Shown here in pieces: positions 14,601 through 28,900 of a stretch of DNA of 64,000 bases. Position 1 is the first letter of the stretch; each line of letters begins with the position of its first letter. The stretch spans positions 310,001-374,000 of the forward strand of contig JAHQIW010002017.1 in the NCBI GenBank assembly GCA_019055375.1. Direction: 5' to 3'. The notes beneath the pieces were generated by a model. The model was not told the origin of the DNA and did not search any database. It saw only the letters and a program-made list of their open reading frames with translations. The stretch is from Parelaphostrongylus tenuis (Eukaryota > Nematoda > Chromadorea > Rhabditida > Metastrongylidae). A program made the translations under genes and the position numbers.

Positions 14601-16905
14601 ATTGAAGAATTTATAACAACGGAGTTGATAGTATTTACAATCGGCTCAAAAAGGCGGTAAAGAGTTATTTTCAAAAAACTCCTTTTTATAGAATTCATTA
14701 CCGACTATGGTTTCCAACAAGATGAAAATGTTTGGTGAACAGTTGATGTAATGAAGTTGAGTAATTATCTTTTCAAAAACCATCCAACTCATTCGTGGAA
14801 TGCTAACCAAAGGCAAATCAAATAGAAGATGGATATCAGAAAGTGATGTGGAACCTGAAGGCTTTTTTAAGAGATACGAAGATTTCCAACCAGTTTATAG
14901 TTGCCACGACGTCTATGGTGTGACATAGAAGACGAAGACCGAAAGTGGAACTACTTGGAGATACAGCTATTCGATCATATCAGACTTCTACTGTAATACG
15001 CGTTTAAGAAAAAGTCAATCGCGCTCGACGAGTCATACATATGTGGACAGTGCATAAAATATTTTCCAGCATTTAAAAAGGCTCAGACTATACTCTTAGA
15101 ACAATTGGTGCGTGGTGAATTTTCTCAACTGAAAGCTACTATGAGCAACAGATGTGGCCTATTCACACAAATCCGACACACTCAACCTTAGCAAAAATAT
15201 TCTAACACGAAAAATGTCGACTCAAGAGCAAAGTTCTGACCCAGTTGCGCGATATGTGCGGTGATCACAAGGACACGTCCGTCAGGATGCCTCTTATCCA
15301 ATAGCGTTTCAGCTCGACCGGTTGCACTCAGTCGTGACCGGGCACCGTGTAACGTAAAAAACACACTCGCATTGAAAAGAACACTGAAGTTGTGACAGTC
15401 GTCAACAGTAGATAGCAGAATCGTACAGATACGTAGCATTTAGGAATGAAGATAATTCAGAACGTGCTAAATCTTATAATGGAAATCTCATTGATGACAG
15501 TGCGACACGAGTGTTCACCGAAAAGTGGGCCTGTGGTTCATTAAGGAAACAACTTGTTAAGAGGTTGCTTTCGCGTAGGAGGTTTTTACACTTTTTCTAT
15601 ACTCCGTATGACAAAATAATATATCACTGAAGCAAGGGATGAAAAAATGAAGCAATAAAAAGTTTCAGCAGGAACAAATTTATAAAAAAGGGCTAGTTTG
15701 TTGAAACTGATGTCATATATGACTATTAAAACTTTGAAAGATAAGGTTGAAAGAGTATCTTCAAAATGAGGACAAGGCAACATGGGAAAGAACAAGTGCT
15801 GAATTAGATATTCTAAATCATGTCAGCATTCGAAGAGTGCTCATTTAGTATTGCTCAGTGAGTGTCAAAAATAAAGGAGTTTTATGAATTTAGTAATCCC
15901 GACGGATGAGTCATGCAGACGACCTCATCAAGCCTCTCATATGTGACTGAAAATATATCTTACCCGTAGAATTACTAAAGTGATATCACTTTACGATGAT
16001 CAGTAAATGAACGTTATAAACAACATAACAAAGTCGATCAAAAAATAAGAGTTACCAAGGAAAATTTACGAGCCCATATCGGTTCTTCCAATAGTTGTAC
16101 GCTCTTAAATCAATTTAGAGATAGAATACTTTCACCAGCTAGCACTCCAACACCTGCATCTGCTATATTTTTTCAGCGATTTGACAAGCTTCGTCCACGT
16201 TGTTCTTTGAAATGCAGATGCCGATTTGCAAAATTGGCCTAATTTAGGTGACTTCAGGTTTTGATCCTTTTAGCGCTTATTTGGGAAACTTGCTTAATTC
16301 TTTACATAAAAAGTACGCTCAATAATCGTCGAAATTGGAAAGTATGCCAGAGGGTAAAAGAGGCGGGCTATTGCAAATATGATGACGACAACTCTCCACA
16401 TGATAGAACTTGATTAGCAATCAAATAAGGACGGAAGGAAGAGTTTTTACCAGGGATCCTTTAGATACACGACGTCTGGGGAGCAGAAGAATCAGCTTTT
16501 AGTTCAAGCGAGGTAGCATGAAATGTTGGCGATCGTAAATGAACAAATCATATATTTGGTAATGCGAGCTATGAAAAATCCGCGTAGAATTAGGATTACA
16601 ACATCCAGTATGCGACGGGTACTGAGCTTTTTGTGCTACGACTCGATATTATTACCTTCTATTTACTAGTGGTCTTCATTAGCACGAAAGACGCGAATAA
16701 TACTACGCTCTGGGCATGAAACCCTTTATACTTATTATTGTGGCAACGAAAAATGCAGCGAGTAACTTGTTGAAATCCACTATAAAAGCTATTATATTCA
16801 GGTCTTTCGTCTGATCCTTGAAGACCACCCATGTTGAAGGTAGTTAGAATATTGTAAGCTCTCGATTGAAAAGAAGTAAAGAGTGCAAAACTTTACGGAA
16901 TTATA

Positions 16906-16988
<83 letters not shown>

Positions 16989-19900
16989 TATCATAAAGTA
17001 TGGATATCAATCAGAGAGCAATAGCGGGGTGGTTAGTTATGCATTGTACCAGGAAACGAAATACTGATTAGACATTCTGCTCAGCACTCTCTTGTAATCC
17101 ACGGTGCAGTGCCATAACATTGCTATCTCCAAAACTGCATGAAAAATAAACTGTGTCGGCGTTCCAAGAAGCAGGGAAATTCACATGTATCAGCAAAAAC
17201 AATACGGAAAGTGTTTGGAAATCATGATAGAGAACGAGTAGCCGACAAACGCCACTGATGACGACGAAACCGTCGAAAAGCGCTCTGCCGAACTGCTGGT
17301 ACGGATGAAATTTCAACCAAACCCCTTTTAGGACGGCTAACAATCTTGAAGACCCTACATAATTATTTCGATGAAATCTGTATCAAACACTCAATTGAAG
17401 AAGGTGTTTAAGAACCTCTGTGGAGGATGAATGCTAGGAAAAAAATCTAGTGCAAGAAGTACTAAGATAAACCAAGTAGATGTGACAACAGGCCATACAG
17501 AAAATGTAAAACAAATTAGGAATGGTAAAAGACAGTTCAGAGTAGTAAGAATAAAGGGCCCATCTTCCACATTCACTTGCACCTCACGAGCTGGTAAACT
17601 GTCACTTTCGTCTATTTAGTAGTCTGCCGGCCGTTTCGGGAGGCGCCACGTAGTCTCGCGACTAACCGGCTCGACATCCTTCACATAAGTGAGATCCGTG
17701 GGCGACCTGTCATTTGAGGACAAAATTTGAGCCGTGTATGTAATGTCGTTCACTTTTAGAATGGCGAAACTCATGAAAAAGAAAAATGAGAGAGAATGTT
17801 TAAATGATAAATCACCAATGTGAGTCTGGGAAAAAAAGCGTCAGTGAAACCATTTCGAGCGAAAGAAAAAGAGCCGATTTATCGCATTATACATACAAGT
17901 CGGTTAATACGTCTTTTACTTTATCTAGCTATTATTATCGAAACGCCAGCTTTTTTCTTCTTGTAGATTAGATATGAGTAATTAAGATAATTCAGAAGTA
18001 GCTTCTTTGAACTGATACGAGAATCGAAATGAGATTTTCATTGAAAAAGTGCATGAGTTACATGTAGGTGAAAAGAGTTACATGAAGCGTTGGAAACATT
18101 AGCGCTGCTCAAATGCATGGTATCGAGCCCATTCAAACGCCAGCTTTGAAGATCTACGGCTCCATGGAAATTAGCATGCGAAGTTGAAGTTAGAGCAACC
18201 TCTTGAATATCGTCTTGCAATTGATTTACGTCGGAAACAATCTAATTCAAAAATGTGAACTGTGGTATGGACATAGGAGACCGGAAGCTGAATATTTTCT
18301 CTTCCTTGTTCCGTTTTGAGGATATGTCTGCATATTTAGATATGATTAGTAAGTATACAATCTAAATAAGTCCAGGAAGCTCTATGAACACTCTATTCAA
18401 TTTCGTGTCCTTTGCGCTTTTTTCGGATGGGGAAAACCCGAAATCAAGTCCTTGTGGACAATATTTTACAAAATAAAAGTTGTGATGCAGTCATTTTTTT
18501 CAAGTGTGATGATTCCTTTGTAGCAACATGAGTCGACAAGTGAATTCCTGTGCATGAAAAGGCATAAGCACCAAATATTGGAGAACATGCGAAAACAGTA
18601 AAGGAAAAATGTACATTGAGGTGGTTGACAAAAAAATTTCAATCATTGTTGGCGCCTTGTTGAGTGTAACCGCGTAACAAATCAAACTCTATGTATCATG
18701 TTGTTCAAGGTCGAAGATTCCTGTAACCAGATTGGTTAAATGACAACATTATGAAAATTGTTTTTAGATCGAGAAGCTATCTTGAAATGATATAAAACTT
18801 GGTCTAACAATCACTATGATTTATGACAGATGTTAGTGCTGATAGCTGATGGCTGGGAGATGATCATCAACGTGGCTTGATTGCTCGACCATTAGGTAAT
18901 AGCGATTGGCTAAGAACGTGTTTTGACCATATGAACAGAAGGCAGGATGCAGACCGCAAACCATAACTGTTCCATGTACGTGTGGAATTGATAAATGAAT
19001 AGTCACTAAATTCTCTGAATTTAGAGCTCGTCAACCACCTACTTTGCAATTTCATATTCAAGAGAAAACGACAAAAAGCGTCACATTGAAATAACTCGTC
19101 ACTTTTTTTTAGCATTTCAGTCACTTAACCAAAGCGGAACTACACCTTGGAAAACGTGGAACACCTTACAAACAGTTGACCTCATTTTCCTCTCACCTAC
19201 AATCGATATCGTTCCTACACGGATCAAGTTAACGATTCTGTTTAAGCTGTAGTTCGTTATGTAGATTTCACATGGGCGCTTTAACGAAATCAGTTAACAA
19301 TGTGCTACGATTATCCTCTCTCTATCGAAAGCAAAAGAAAAAGAGATATGCCGTTTTCTCTAGATTTTACTTTTACAGTTTATCTTCACATGGAAATTTG
19401 AATGATTTGCGAATTACGGAATAGACCTGATCAAGTATAAGAAACTATCCACTCATTCGGCTGAATTGATCGTGACCTTGATTTACAACAGATTCATATT
19501 TACGTCAGTGTTAGACAATGAAATACCCACAGCTTTTTTGAACAATCGTCATCAATCTGTCAAGGCCAAGAATTACAGACCTCGGGTGTAAAAAACCCAC
19601 TAACTGAAGATGATCGTATCTCATGGACTCAACGTTAATGAAGAAATCTTCAGGGGAATGACTAAATAATCCTAAGGAAAAATGAGGCTAACAGATATTA
19701 ATGCTTCTACGAAATTTGGAGCAAAAATACGTTAGGAAACAGCGAAAGTCTCCTAACAAGCAAAATTAATCATTTTCTGATGCTGTTATTGAAAAATCTA
19801 TGAGGTGCGATGTCAAATAACTTGGTTTTACCTTCATATTCGATTATTTTTTGATACCTTGCGCAAAACAATATACTCTGATCAAATATTCTAAGCCTTT

Positions 19901-22900
19901 CATGAGGTGTGTTATGACACCTGTAAAGTGCTATACACGTATTTTAGCCTTTCAGCTTCATCAGCGGCACGGTGTGTTTCGTTTGAGGCAACTCATTGTG
20001 AGAGGATATTCACCCCCTACATCTAAAGGAATTGAGTACGCAGCTGCTACCCACGCGCACAAGGTGAAAATATCATGTCAGACTGCAGAAATAACAAATC
20101 AGTGCATGTTCAGTGACAAGATCACTCGAAATTGTGGGGATTAACAGTCGATTACTTATAGCTGGCCCATTTAAAAATACCTTTATGTTCGATTGATTTT
20201 TGAGAACTCGTTTTTGGTAACTCAGCTTTACTTCAGAACTTTTCGCGCTCACAATATTGTAACGAATGTTTTTAGCTTGCCTGACGATCATTATTACCTT
20301 TAAAAATGAAAGCCGCCTCAATTTATGTTATCTAAAGAACGCTAGCTGCTCAAAAATCTCTCAAAATCTACATCTATTTCTATCTTTCTATCTATCTATC
20401 TCTTTCGCTTTATATGTATATATATAGGTACGACAAATGGTGAAATGTTTTTGTTTTGAAAAATTCCCTGGATTTCGTCTAACAAATTCTGTAGTGGAAA
20501 GGTTGCACGTGTGGTCCTCTTGAACTGTGAAGACTTTGGAAAACATTCGGCTAGTGGTGTTACTAAGACAAGGTCCGTAAAGTTTTGCATCCCGTCAGTG
20601 GAGATTCTATTCGTTCATTCATCAACAGTGTCTAAAGAATCTACTTCGATCTATTAAATACTACTTTTCTAGCAGTGGTATCACTTCAGAAAGGTCATAT
20701 AAGAATTGAAGTGGTGTGTTACCGGGAGAACGTGTTGCCACTACACATTAAGCTTGACCCTTTCGGGACGACAGCATGAGAGATATCGCACGCGATGTGC
20801 TGTAGTTTGATAAGAGCTCTTTTGTTTAAGCAAAAATTCAGAATTATTTTATTATTCTAATGCTCCATGATTTTCTCTACACGCTTATAAATTTTTTTTT
20901 TGCATGTATAACTTTGAAGTGCGAAAAACTCCGACTGCCAGACGACATTTTTTATACGCATTATTGAGAACTTCGCACAAATAAGAATTAGTATAGTCTG
21001 ATTAATAGCCATGAAGTAGTGTCTACAATCAAAATTTCAAAAACATGATGACGAAATAAATCAGACGAGCAAAACTTTCTGTAAAACCGATTAATCGTGG
21101 TTCTTGCACTGCCTTTCGCATTTCTCCAAATTCGCTCAATGGTCAGTGGTGTAGTTGAGAGCACGTTTTTAATCTGGGAGATTTACCTTCTCGGACATAC
21201 GCTGCTAACAAAGAGAATATTTTATAGTCATATTAAAATAGTAATAATATAGTTCCTGTAGCAATAATAATGGCAGTATCTAATACAACTTTCCGCTGTT
21301 CGAACTCCGTTTTTGTAACCATACAGAAGTCAAATCAGTATTTAATATTCCGTTCACGGTTTTAGCATACCTACATTTCGACTAACAACCTTATAATTAA
21401 TGTTCTGAGTTGTGCTATCGCAGTTCAATATTCTACACACGATAAGGGTTTTTGTGCTCTGACTAATGTACCAATAATTAGAACTCAAACTTGCACAATC
21501 ACACTTTCATGAAAAAGTGAAATAGTCCATGATAGTGAAATAGCGTTGCATTAGACAGTATTTCTTGGCTAATATCTGAAATATAAGCCCAAGCAAATCA
21601 ACCGGAACGGAGTTCTATCAACGCACTTACCACGTTCAACTACATTCGTCCTTTCCTCTTTCAAAATATTTCTCAATGGAATCTGTCTATAGCACATGTT
21701 TCTATATTTAAGCGCATACGATCAAAGTCAATTTGAAACACTGAATAGGTGATTTCAAGTATATATTGGATCTAAACCTTTTCTATGGTTACTGAGAACT
21801 TTATTTGACGATACACTAGCGAAATCGTTTCTTGCCATGAAACAAAGTGGAAGAGTTTCAGGTGTCTTTGAGCAAACCCATAATATAGCTTCTAAAAAGG
21901 CCGTAAACGACTTGAATTTTCTGTCATTCTTCAAAATTCAATACCACAGTGTCTGAAAACAGGTGATTCGCCATTTAAATCCTACTAATAATGAGGGAAG
22001 GCTGCAGAACGCGAACTAGTTGGATGGAACTAGGAGCTTCACTATAGAAATGGCGTTTACTGTGAATGGAGTAATTTGCAAGTTGCTCAGAGATCAAGCT
22101 TCATTTTGTTTTCTTTGAGTACCTGACAACACTGATCTAAAATGGTTTGTCGATTTATGACTGCATTTCTTTGATGACGGTGGTGATTTTCTACATAAGT
22201 TTGTGCTAATGTGCTAAAAATGGCGAGGATTGTTTATTAATGTGGATGACTCTGTTAGAAAGCTGAAGTTTCTTCTGAACTTTGTGATACTTCAACGAGC
22301 TTATTCTAAGACGGTTCAACTTTGAAGAGTATTGAAAATAAAAAATATGAAACAATGAAAGATTAGTAGTTAAGAGGGAGGAGGAAGCTTGGCCGAGTGA
22401 TTGTGATACTCATCGCGGCGCGCAGGAGATTGCCACCCAACCACCCTCTGGTAATCAACAAGGAACGCTCACGCCCTAGCCAGACTATCCTCGAGATTGT
22501 AAGAAAAGTGCACAGCCAATAATTCGCAACGTTCAGGGAGAAGATGAAAAACGAATTGAATGCTAGAACTACTGGAATCGGCACAGTGAAAAAAACTGAG
22601 ACGGATCAAATATTGTGAAAAAATTATTGAACGAACTCAACTAATAACGGTGGTAGTGGTTACTGAAGTAACACAGGAAAGTAGAAAAATATTATTTATT
22701 TTGAAATCCCGAAGAATTTATGAGCAAAATTTAACGGATCGTGTAAAATTACAAGCCTAAGCATCATTTTAGCACAAGAATTCATGTCACTCTGAGGCGT
22801 AGATCACCAAGGTATGAAAACGTACAGTACAGGGTGCTTGAGCATTCACAATGGATTAAATAATGCGGAGTTTGGATAATAATCAACGTCAGAGCCATTA

Positions 22901-25900
22901 AAATGCATAAGAATAGCTGCTTCTTCTTCCTTTGTGTGAACAAACCAGTTGGCCATCAAGGCGGCCCAAAAGCAGTAGCCAAAGTTCGTTACAACTCTTA
23001 CAATACAATTTTGGCATAAAAAGTGGTGCTGTGTGGAAACTGTAATTAGAGTGAAAACATCGATACTACATTGCTACCGCTCCACATTGGAACTTGAATC
23101 ACACTGAGAATGAGTAGTAGTGAAATCGTGCCTCTGGGGTGTCGTGGTAGCACGCGCCCACAATATGGGTGAAACATGGGTTCAACTCCTGTCTAAGACC
23201 GAGTTGTTGCTCATTCAATTCTCATAGGTATATATGGAATGTCATAACACTGCAAAATCGCAGTAAAAACATGAGGAATATTGAAAATTATGTATCACCA
23301 TGGCTGTAGCTTAGGTGGGTTTATAGAGCATATTGTCTACTCGAGCAAACCTGTTATAGATTGGTGGCTTTCAGCTATGATGAAGACACTGAAGAATGTG
23401 ATAATAGGTTAGAAAAAAGTTCCCATTGTTCGATAAAATGTTCAAAATTTATGCATATATTCAGACAACAAGCAACAACAACAACTAGTCTTCAAAATTC
23501 AGGCCATCATTGATCACCACTTTTTGCCATCGCTTCACCAGCTTTCGGATCTGATCGAAGTACCACTCCTTCGGCTTTAAATCAAAGAACTCTTGAAATG
23601 CTTTTTCATCTTCATCGAAAGATTTAAATCGGCGACCTTCTAAGAAGTGTTGTATTGGTCGGAAAAGGCTGTAATCAGATGGAGCAACGTCCCGACTATA
23701 AGGCGATGCGGTAGAATCTCAACTCCGTTCAGTTTCTCAAACTTTGCCTTGGTCTATTTGGTTGTGCGTGGTTTTGCGTTGTCTTGCTGAAACAAAGCGC
23801 GCTTTCGATGACCAAGTTCTGGGTACTTCTTGGCACTGCAGCAGACATAGACAAATTATATATCAATAGATGTGCAAGAAGCAGACCTTTCAAATGATAT
23901 GAAAGTCACATACGATTCATGCGAAAAAAACGACATTCCATCCAAACAATGGAAATTTTCTTTCCAACCTAATAGTGAACGGTGCCTCGGTGATGTAGTG
24001 GTAGCGCGCGCCATCGGTATGCGTGGAACAAGGGTTCAAATCCCGTTTGAGGCCGAGTTTTTGCCCCCTGAAACAAAGCGCGCTTTCGATGACCAAGTTC
24101 TGGGTACTTCTTGGCACTGCAGCAGACATAGACAAATTATATATCAATAGATGTGCAAGAAGCAGACCTTTCAAATGATATGAAAGTCACATACGATTCA
24201 TGCGAAAAAAACGACATTCCATCCAAACAATGGAAATTTTCTTTCCAACCTAATAGTGAACGGTGCCTCGGTGATGTAGTGGTAGCGCGCGCCATCGGTA
24301 TGCGTGGAACAAGGGTTCAAATCCCGTTTGAGGCCGAGTTTTTGCCCACCACTCACTTCTCCTAGGTGTATATGAAACATCACAGCGCTGCAAAATAACA
24401 GTAAAAAATAGGAAATCTTGAGTATTACAAAAGTATCATAAGGTTGTTTATTGGTTTAACATTAAAATAATAATATGCGTCGTTCAAAAATTGATTTCAA
24501 CTAATTTTCTTTCAGTTCTATCATTTGCATTCGTAAGAATCTATGGAAAACTCCACGCGAGTCATCAATCAAGCCTATTTGAATGATAGAGTCGCTCAAG
24601 GGAATTATCAAAAGATTTGAGGCGACTTTTCAGAATAAATCCATCTATGGAAAGAAAAATTCAAATTTACAATTTATCAACTTATTACCGATAAGAAAAA
24701 TTTGATCCCATACACGGAAATCGCAAAAGCAACCGTCGGGTTTTGCTTTGAGAAACGTAAACGATTAGGATCACACGAATGACATCAAGTATGTGCTGAT
24801 CTGGTAGAAGTTTGATGGGTAAGAAATAAAGCACGCAACAACAGCTGAGTTCTAAGCGGTTTGTTCCAAGAAAGGAACTTGACACTCATCTTCAGGTAAA
24901 CTCATGGGCAACACTGATTGCTTTCAGCGTCTATTTTTCTATTGGTCGTTAAATCAATAGCTGTTATAAGACCATCAAGAATTGGAAATCTTGACAGTTT
25001 TCTATCTCCTATCAGTATTTCTTTACTAGAATTTAGCTGACTATGTTATACTACAGCGCTAGTAAATTGCACTGTCAATGAATTACAAATGCTCCCGCCA
25101 AATCGGGACAAACCTCTCCTACCCATTGTTTAGGAATGAGGGATCCATAATGACGCAAGTTCACCATCAGTACCACGACCATTTGTAAATACTAATAACT
25201 AATATGCCTTCACTTGCATACATTCGACGCAGATTCATAGTAAATATTTCCATTCCGGACCTGCAAATGATTTGGAAATTCTTTTAAGATTGACAAAACA
25301 CCAACCAGTTCAGGCTGGAAGATTTCGCGTCCATCAATGGCGTTAATGAATAAATTGCACGGCAATGCTAAACTATAGAGATATGTGTTGTTCATTTCCT
25401 GTTCTATTTGCAGATTTGCTGATCTGTTGAGCGAATCTTGTTTAATGATAAGCGCTAACCAATCATCGTTTCACCGGCTAATGGTTTTTCGGTCACAAAC
25501 GAATTACCTAAGAACTTGAGATTGTATGGGCATCTGCGTCCTTCGTTCTCGATACAATTCTATCGCTACCGTAAAATTTACACTGATTTCCTCCGTGAGT
25601 AAATGTGGGCTATACATCTATACGATTGCTCTGTGATAAAGGAGTACTGATTGTTCAATTCTCTATTATGATCACTTTCAACAATCTCACCCCTATCAAA
25701 AAACTTCTTATCAAAATGGTAAACAATGCAATTAACAGATAAGATACTATAACGGTATGTCTCAATTGTCAGTTACTTCGATTAAGCAGCGGTCGTCTTT
25801 CAAATCGCATCATGACACAAGTGGTCGAGTCAGTTTACTTTCACTTTTCACTCCACATAAAAGATTACGCATCCGCCTATTCAACTGTTTTTGCCGGAAA

Positions 25901-28900
25901 TGGAATAAGCTTTCATGAAACTAAAATGAATTTAACATCAAAGATGGTTTGATAGCTTCAGATCACAGCAGAGTTCACAATCAGACGATGTGAACCTGCA
26001 GGAGCGCGTAAAAGAAATGCATGAACAAGTGGGAACACTATCCTCATTAACTACGGTAAGGGATTCGACTTTATCATGCTTCGTTTGTAATGGATGAATG
26101 CAGTTCTGACCTCTAAATTTGATATCCTACCAATGAATTAAGTCCGTGGTGCTATCTTTATAGACAAGTGTCGTACCAAGTCACCGATCCCGGTATCACG
26201 GAAGACTTAGTGGCTATTGAGAGCGAGATTGAAATATCGATCAGTTTGCGCCACATAAGCCCTTGTTGTATTTAATAGATAAATACTATGTTCTCATGAG
26301 TTCTAAGAGCACTGATCCAATTAGCTGCTTGAAGTAGCCTTTTTACTGACGCAGTTGAAAGTCCGCCTGCACGGACCTTATAATTGGTCATTACCTGGGT
26401 CAGTATGGCGTACTGCACTAGTACTGCTGATGCCTATTGTTTATTTTCGTTTTCTCTTGCCAACCAAATCCAGAATGGTAACGAAAAAGGTTTTAAACTT
26501 TGGTTAAATAAATGAGGCGTTTAGGCGCAGTTTCCACCCCATTTAACAAAGAACTCGTCTTCTTTGATAGGGTTTACTATCATCCAGTTATAGAAAGAAG
26601 GGTTACATCTATAATGTCCAATTTATGCAAGATCCAGTAAATTTTTAGGCTGTAAAAATATTTCTCTTTATGGTCGAAATGTTGTACGACATTTCTCATC
26701 CACTGAAAACAACAAAAATCTATTATTTCATCATAACAAGCGACTTAAAATATGTCGCCCTATGCAAAATTGCATAGTTGCCGTTATATAATCTTTATGG
26801 AGGTATAAATGAAGGTAGATACTCTCAACCAGTTCATGCAACATATCAACTGCCGCAATGCTTTCATTAGCACCTTTTGGAAGGCCTAAAACGTTTCATC
26901 AGGCTATGAGAAATCTTTGAGTGATGTCTCAAAATTGTCGACTGGAAGGTATTGCTATATGCCGTCTACCAGCTGGTAGCGACCTGCTGAAGACTACTCT
27001 AGACCGCAACATCAAGTGATTTTTCACGTGACGTGAACCGAATGGCATATGGGAGTGATAAAGAAAGCAAGAACTCGAAAACTACGTCTATCATTCGAAA
27101 TGCTATACATGACCTCTCGAAAGGTTCAAAACATTCTACCACGATATTTGAAGAAACCGTCTATCTGTCTAAAAAACTTCCACTAAACTTCCGCAAATTA
27201 TTTGGAAGCTTCAATCTCGGAGATTTTGAAAGTATACTGGCTTTTGTGGGAATCTTTTTTTAGCGCTATAGCACTAAAAATAGAAATGTGTTTTAGAAGT
27301 GATGCGCGTTATCGCGTATATTTTTCGTAGGGCAGAGCTCTTTTCCAAAAAAAAATAGGTAACTATTCGGCAGCGTGAGTCTTGGGAAATTCAAAGCTGG
27401 GCTTGTTTTCCGAAAACACTTTTTGAATACGCTGTAGCAAAGAAAAAAATGAAATTGAGTTTCACAGAGCAATAGTAGTAATCCATTAGCGTAAGTCTTG
27501 GCAATTTCAACACTGCATTTGTTTTCTGAAAAGACCTTTTAGCTGCGCTACAGCAACGATAAAATATTAGCTTCACATCTACCACGCATTGCCTTTTTGC
27601 TAAAGCATGTGAGTGACAGAGTGTAGCGATCGTGCGCACGATCGTGGCGCAGCGCAGTTCACATGAGACGGCACGATTCACATGAATTCTTTTTGTAGAT
27701 CATTGAGTTCTTTCCCCACTTTGGGAAAAACCTCGGATAAAACGCACGACTCTGGTGCTCCAATATTTACTCTACATTTCCATATGTTTTCCGTGCACAG
27801 ACCTAAGCTAAGGCTCGCGCACATTAGCTGTTTAATTTGATAATGTAATAAGCCTACAAAAACAGAAAGGTAGACAAAAGTTTCTTCTACAGTTAAAATG
27901 CAGAAAAGCTAAAAACCTCTGCGAGATGGAGAGAAAATCTTCAAGTAAATGATGAAAATGCGTGTGTCAATGCGCGGCGCATGTGGAACACAATTTTATT
28001 GCACCTTCTACAGCACTGTGAAAAAAGTCTTCTAAGGAATATGGTAATTTCTGGAACCCTCGAAGTTAAGCTATTGACTGATAACTAAAAGCTTACGGAA
28101 TGAGCACTGTTCTGCGAAAAATACGCGCGATAACGTGTGACGCGTGTGAGACACAATTTTAGTTCTAGTAATACAGCGCTTTGCATTAGCCTTTCCAAAA
28201 GACAAGTACATTTCCAGAACCATCGAGATTCAAGCTTTCGACTAGTTATTTGAGCTCCAGAGAAATACTGATTTTTTTGAAGGCTCATGTCCTTCGTTGC
28301 AGAGATTTCGAAGCTTTTATCCAGTTTTCGTCCCCATAAATCGTTTTCTTTGCTCTGCCATTCACCCAGCACTTGTGTTAATGAGCCGTCCCCACCACAT
28401 GATGTTCGATGCTCAAGTGTATTTTATTTCATAGAAAGAATCAACTCGATGATACCGCATGAAACTATGATGTTTAGAATATACAAGTGATTTTTATACC
28501 CTACGGAATTCTAACCACTGACATCTCAGATCACGCTATTGCTCACTCTATTGATGGTCGTTTTGTATATTCTCGAGGTTATGTGTAGTCCTCGTATCGG
28601 AACAAAAAGTGTGCGTTTTTCTGCCGTTTCAACTTCTTGCTCTAGCAACTAGCTACAGTTGTATTGTACTGATCTTAGTTAACTCATTAGAAGCGGAGAA
28701 ATGTGATTTCTCTATGAGTACAGTGTTATGTTGCTTGCATATGTAGTTAGTTATTAATTGAAAAGTTGGAAGACATCGATTAAATATCAACGACATGGTC
28801 TTTAGTCGAAATTTCCAAGTTTACCGACTGCTGTTGTGATACAACGAAAAGACAGTGAGGACGAGAAAAAAAGCGGAACACAACGAGACGAAGATAGAGA

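Noticed and set aside
16798..17010. 70-codon minus-strand ORF
   Set aside because: Most of it is Ile-Tyr repeats translated from the (TA)n tract.
23975..24060. tRNA gene with perfect B box
   Set aside because: The D and anticodon regions do not fold normally, and the same head continues into a SINE body in two other copies.
23872..24365. Two overlapping plus-strand ORFs with identical 65-residue starts
   Set aside because: They are the two units of the 281-bp tandem duplication, made of mariner end plus tRNA-like SINE sequence; not genes.
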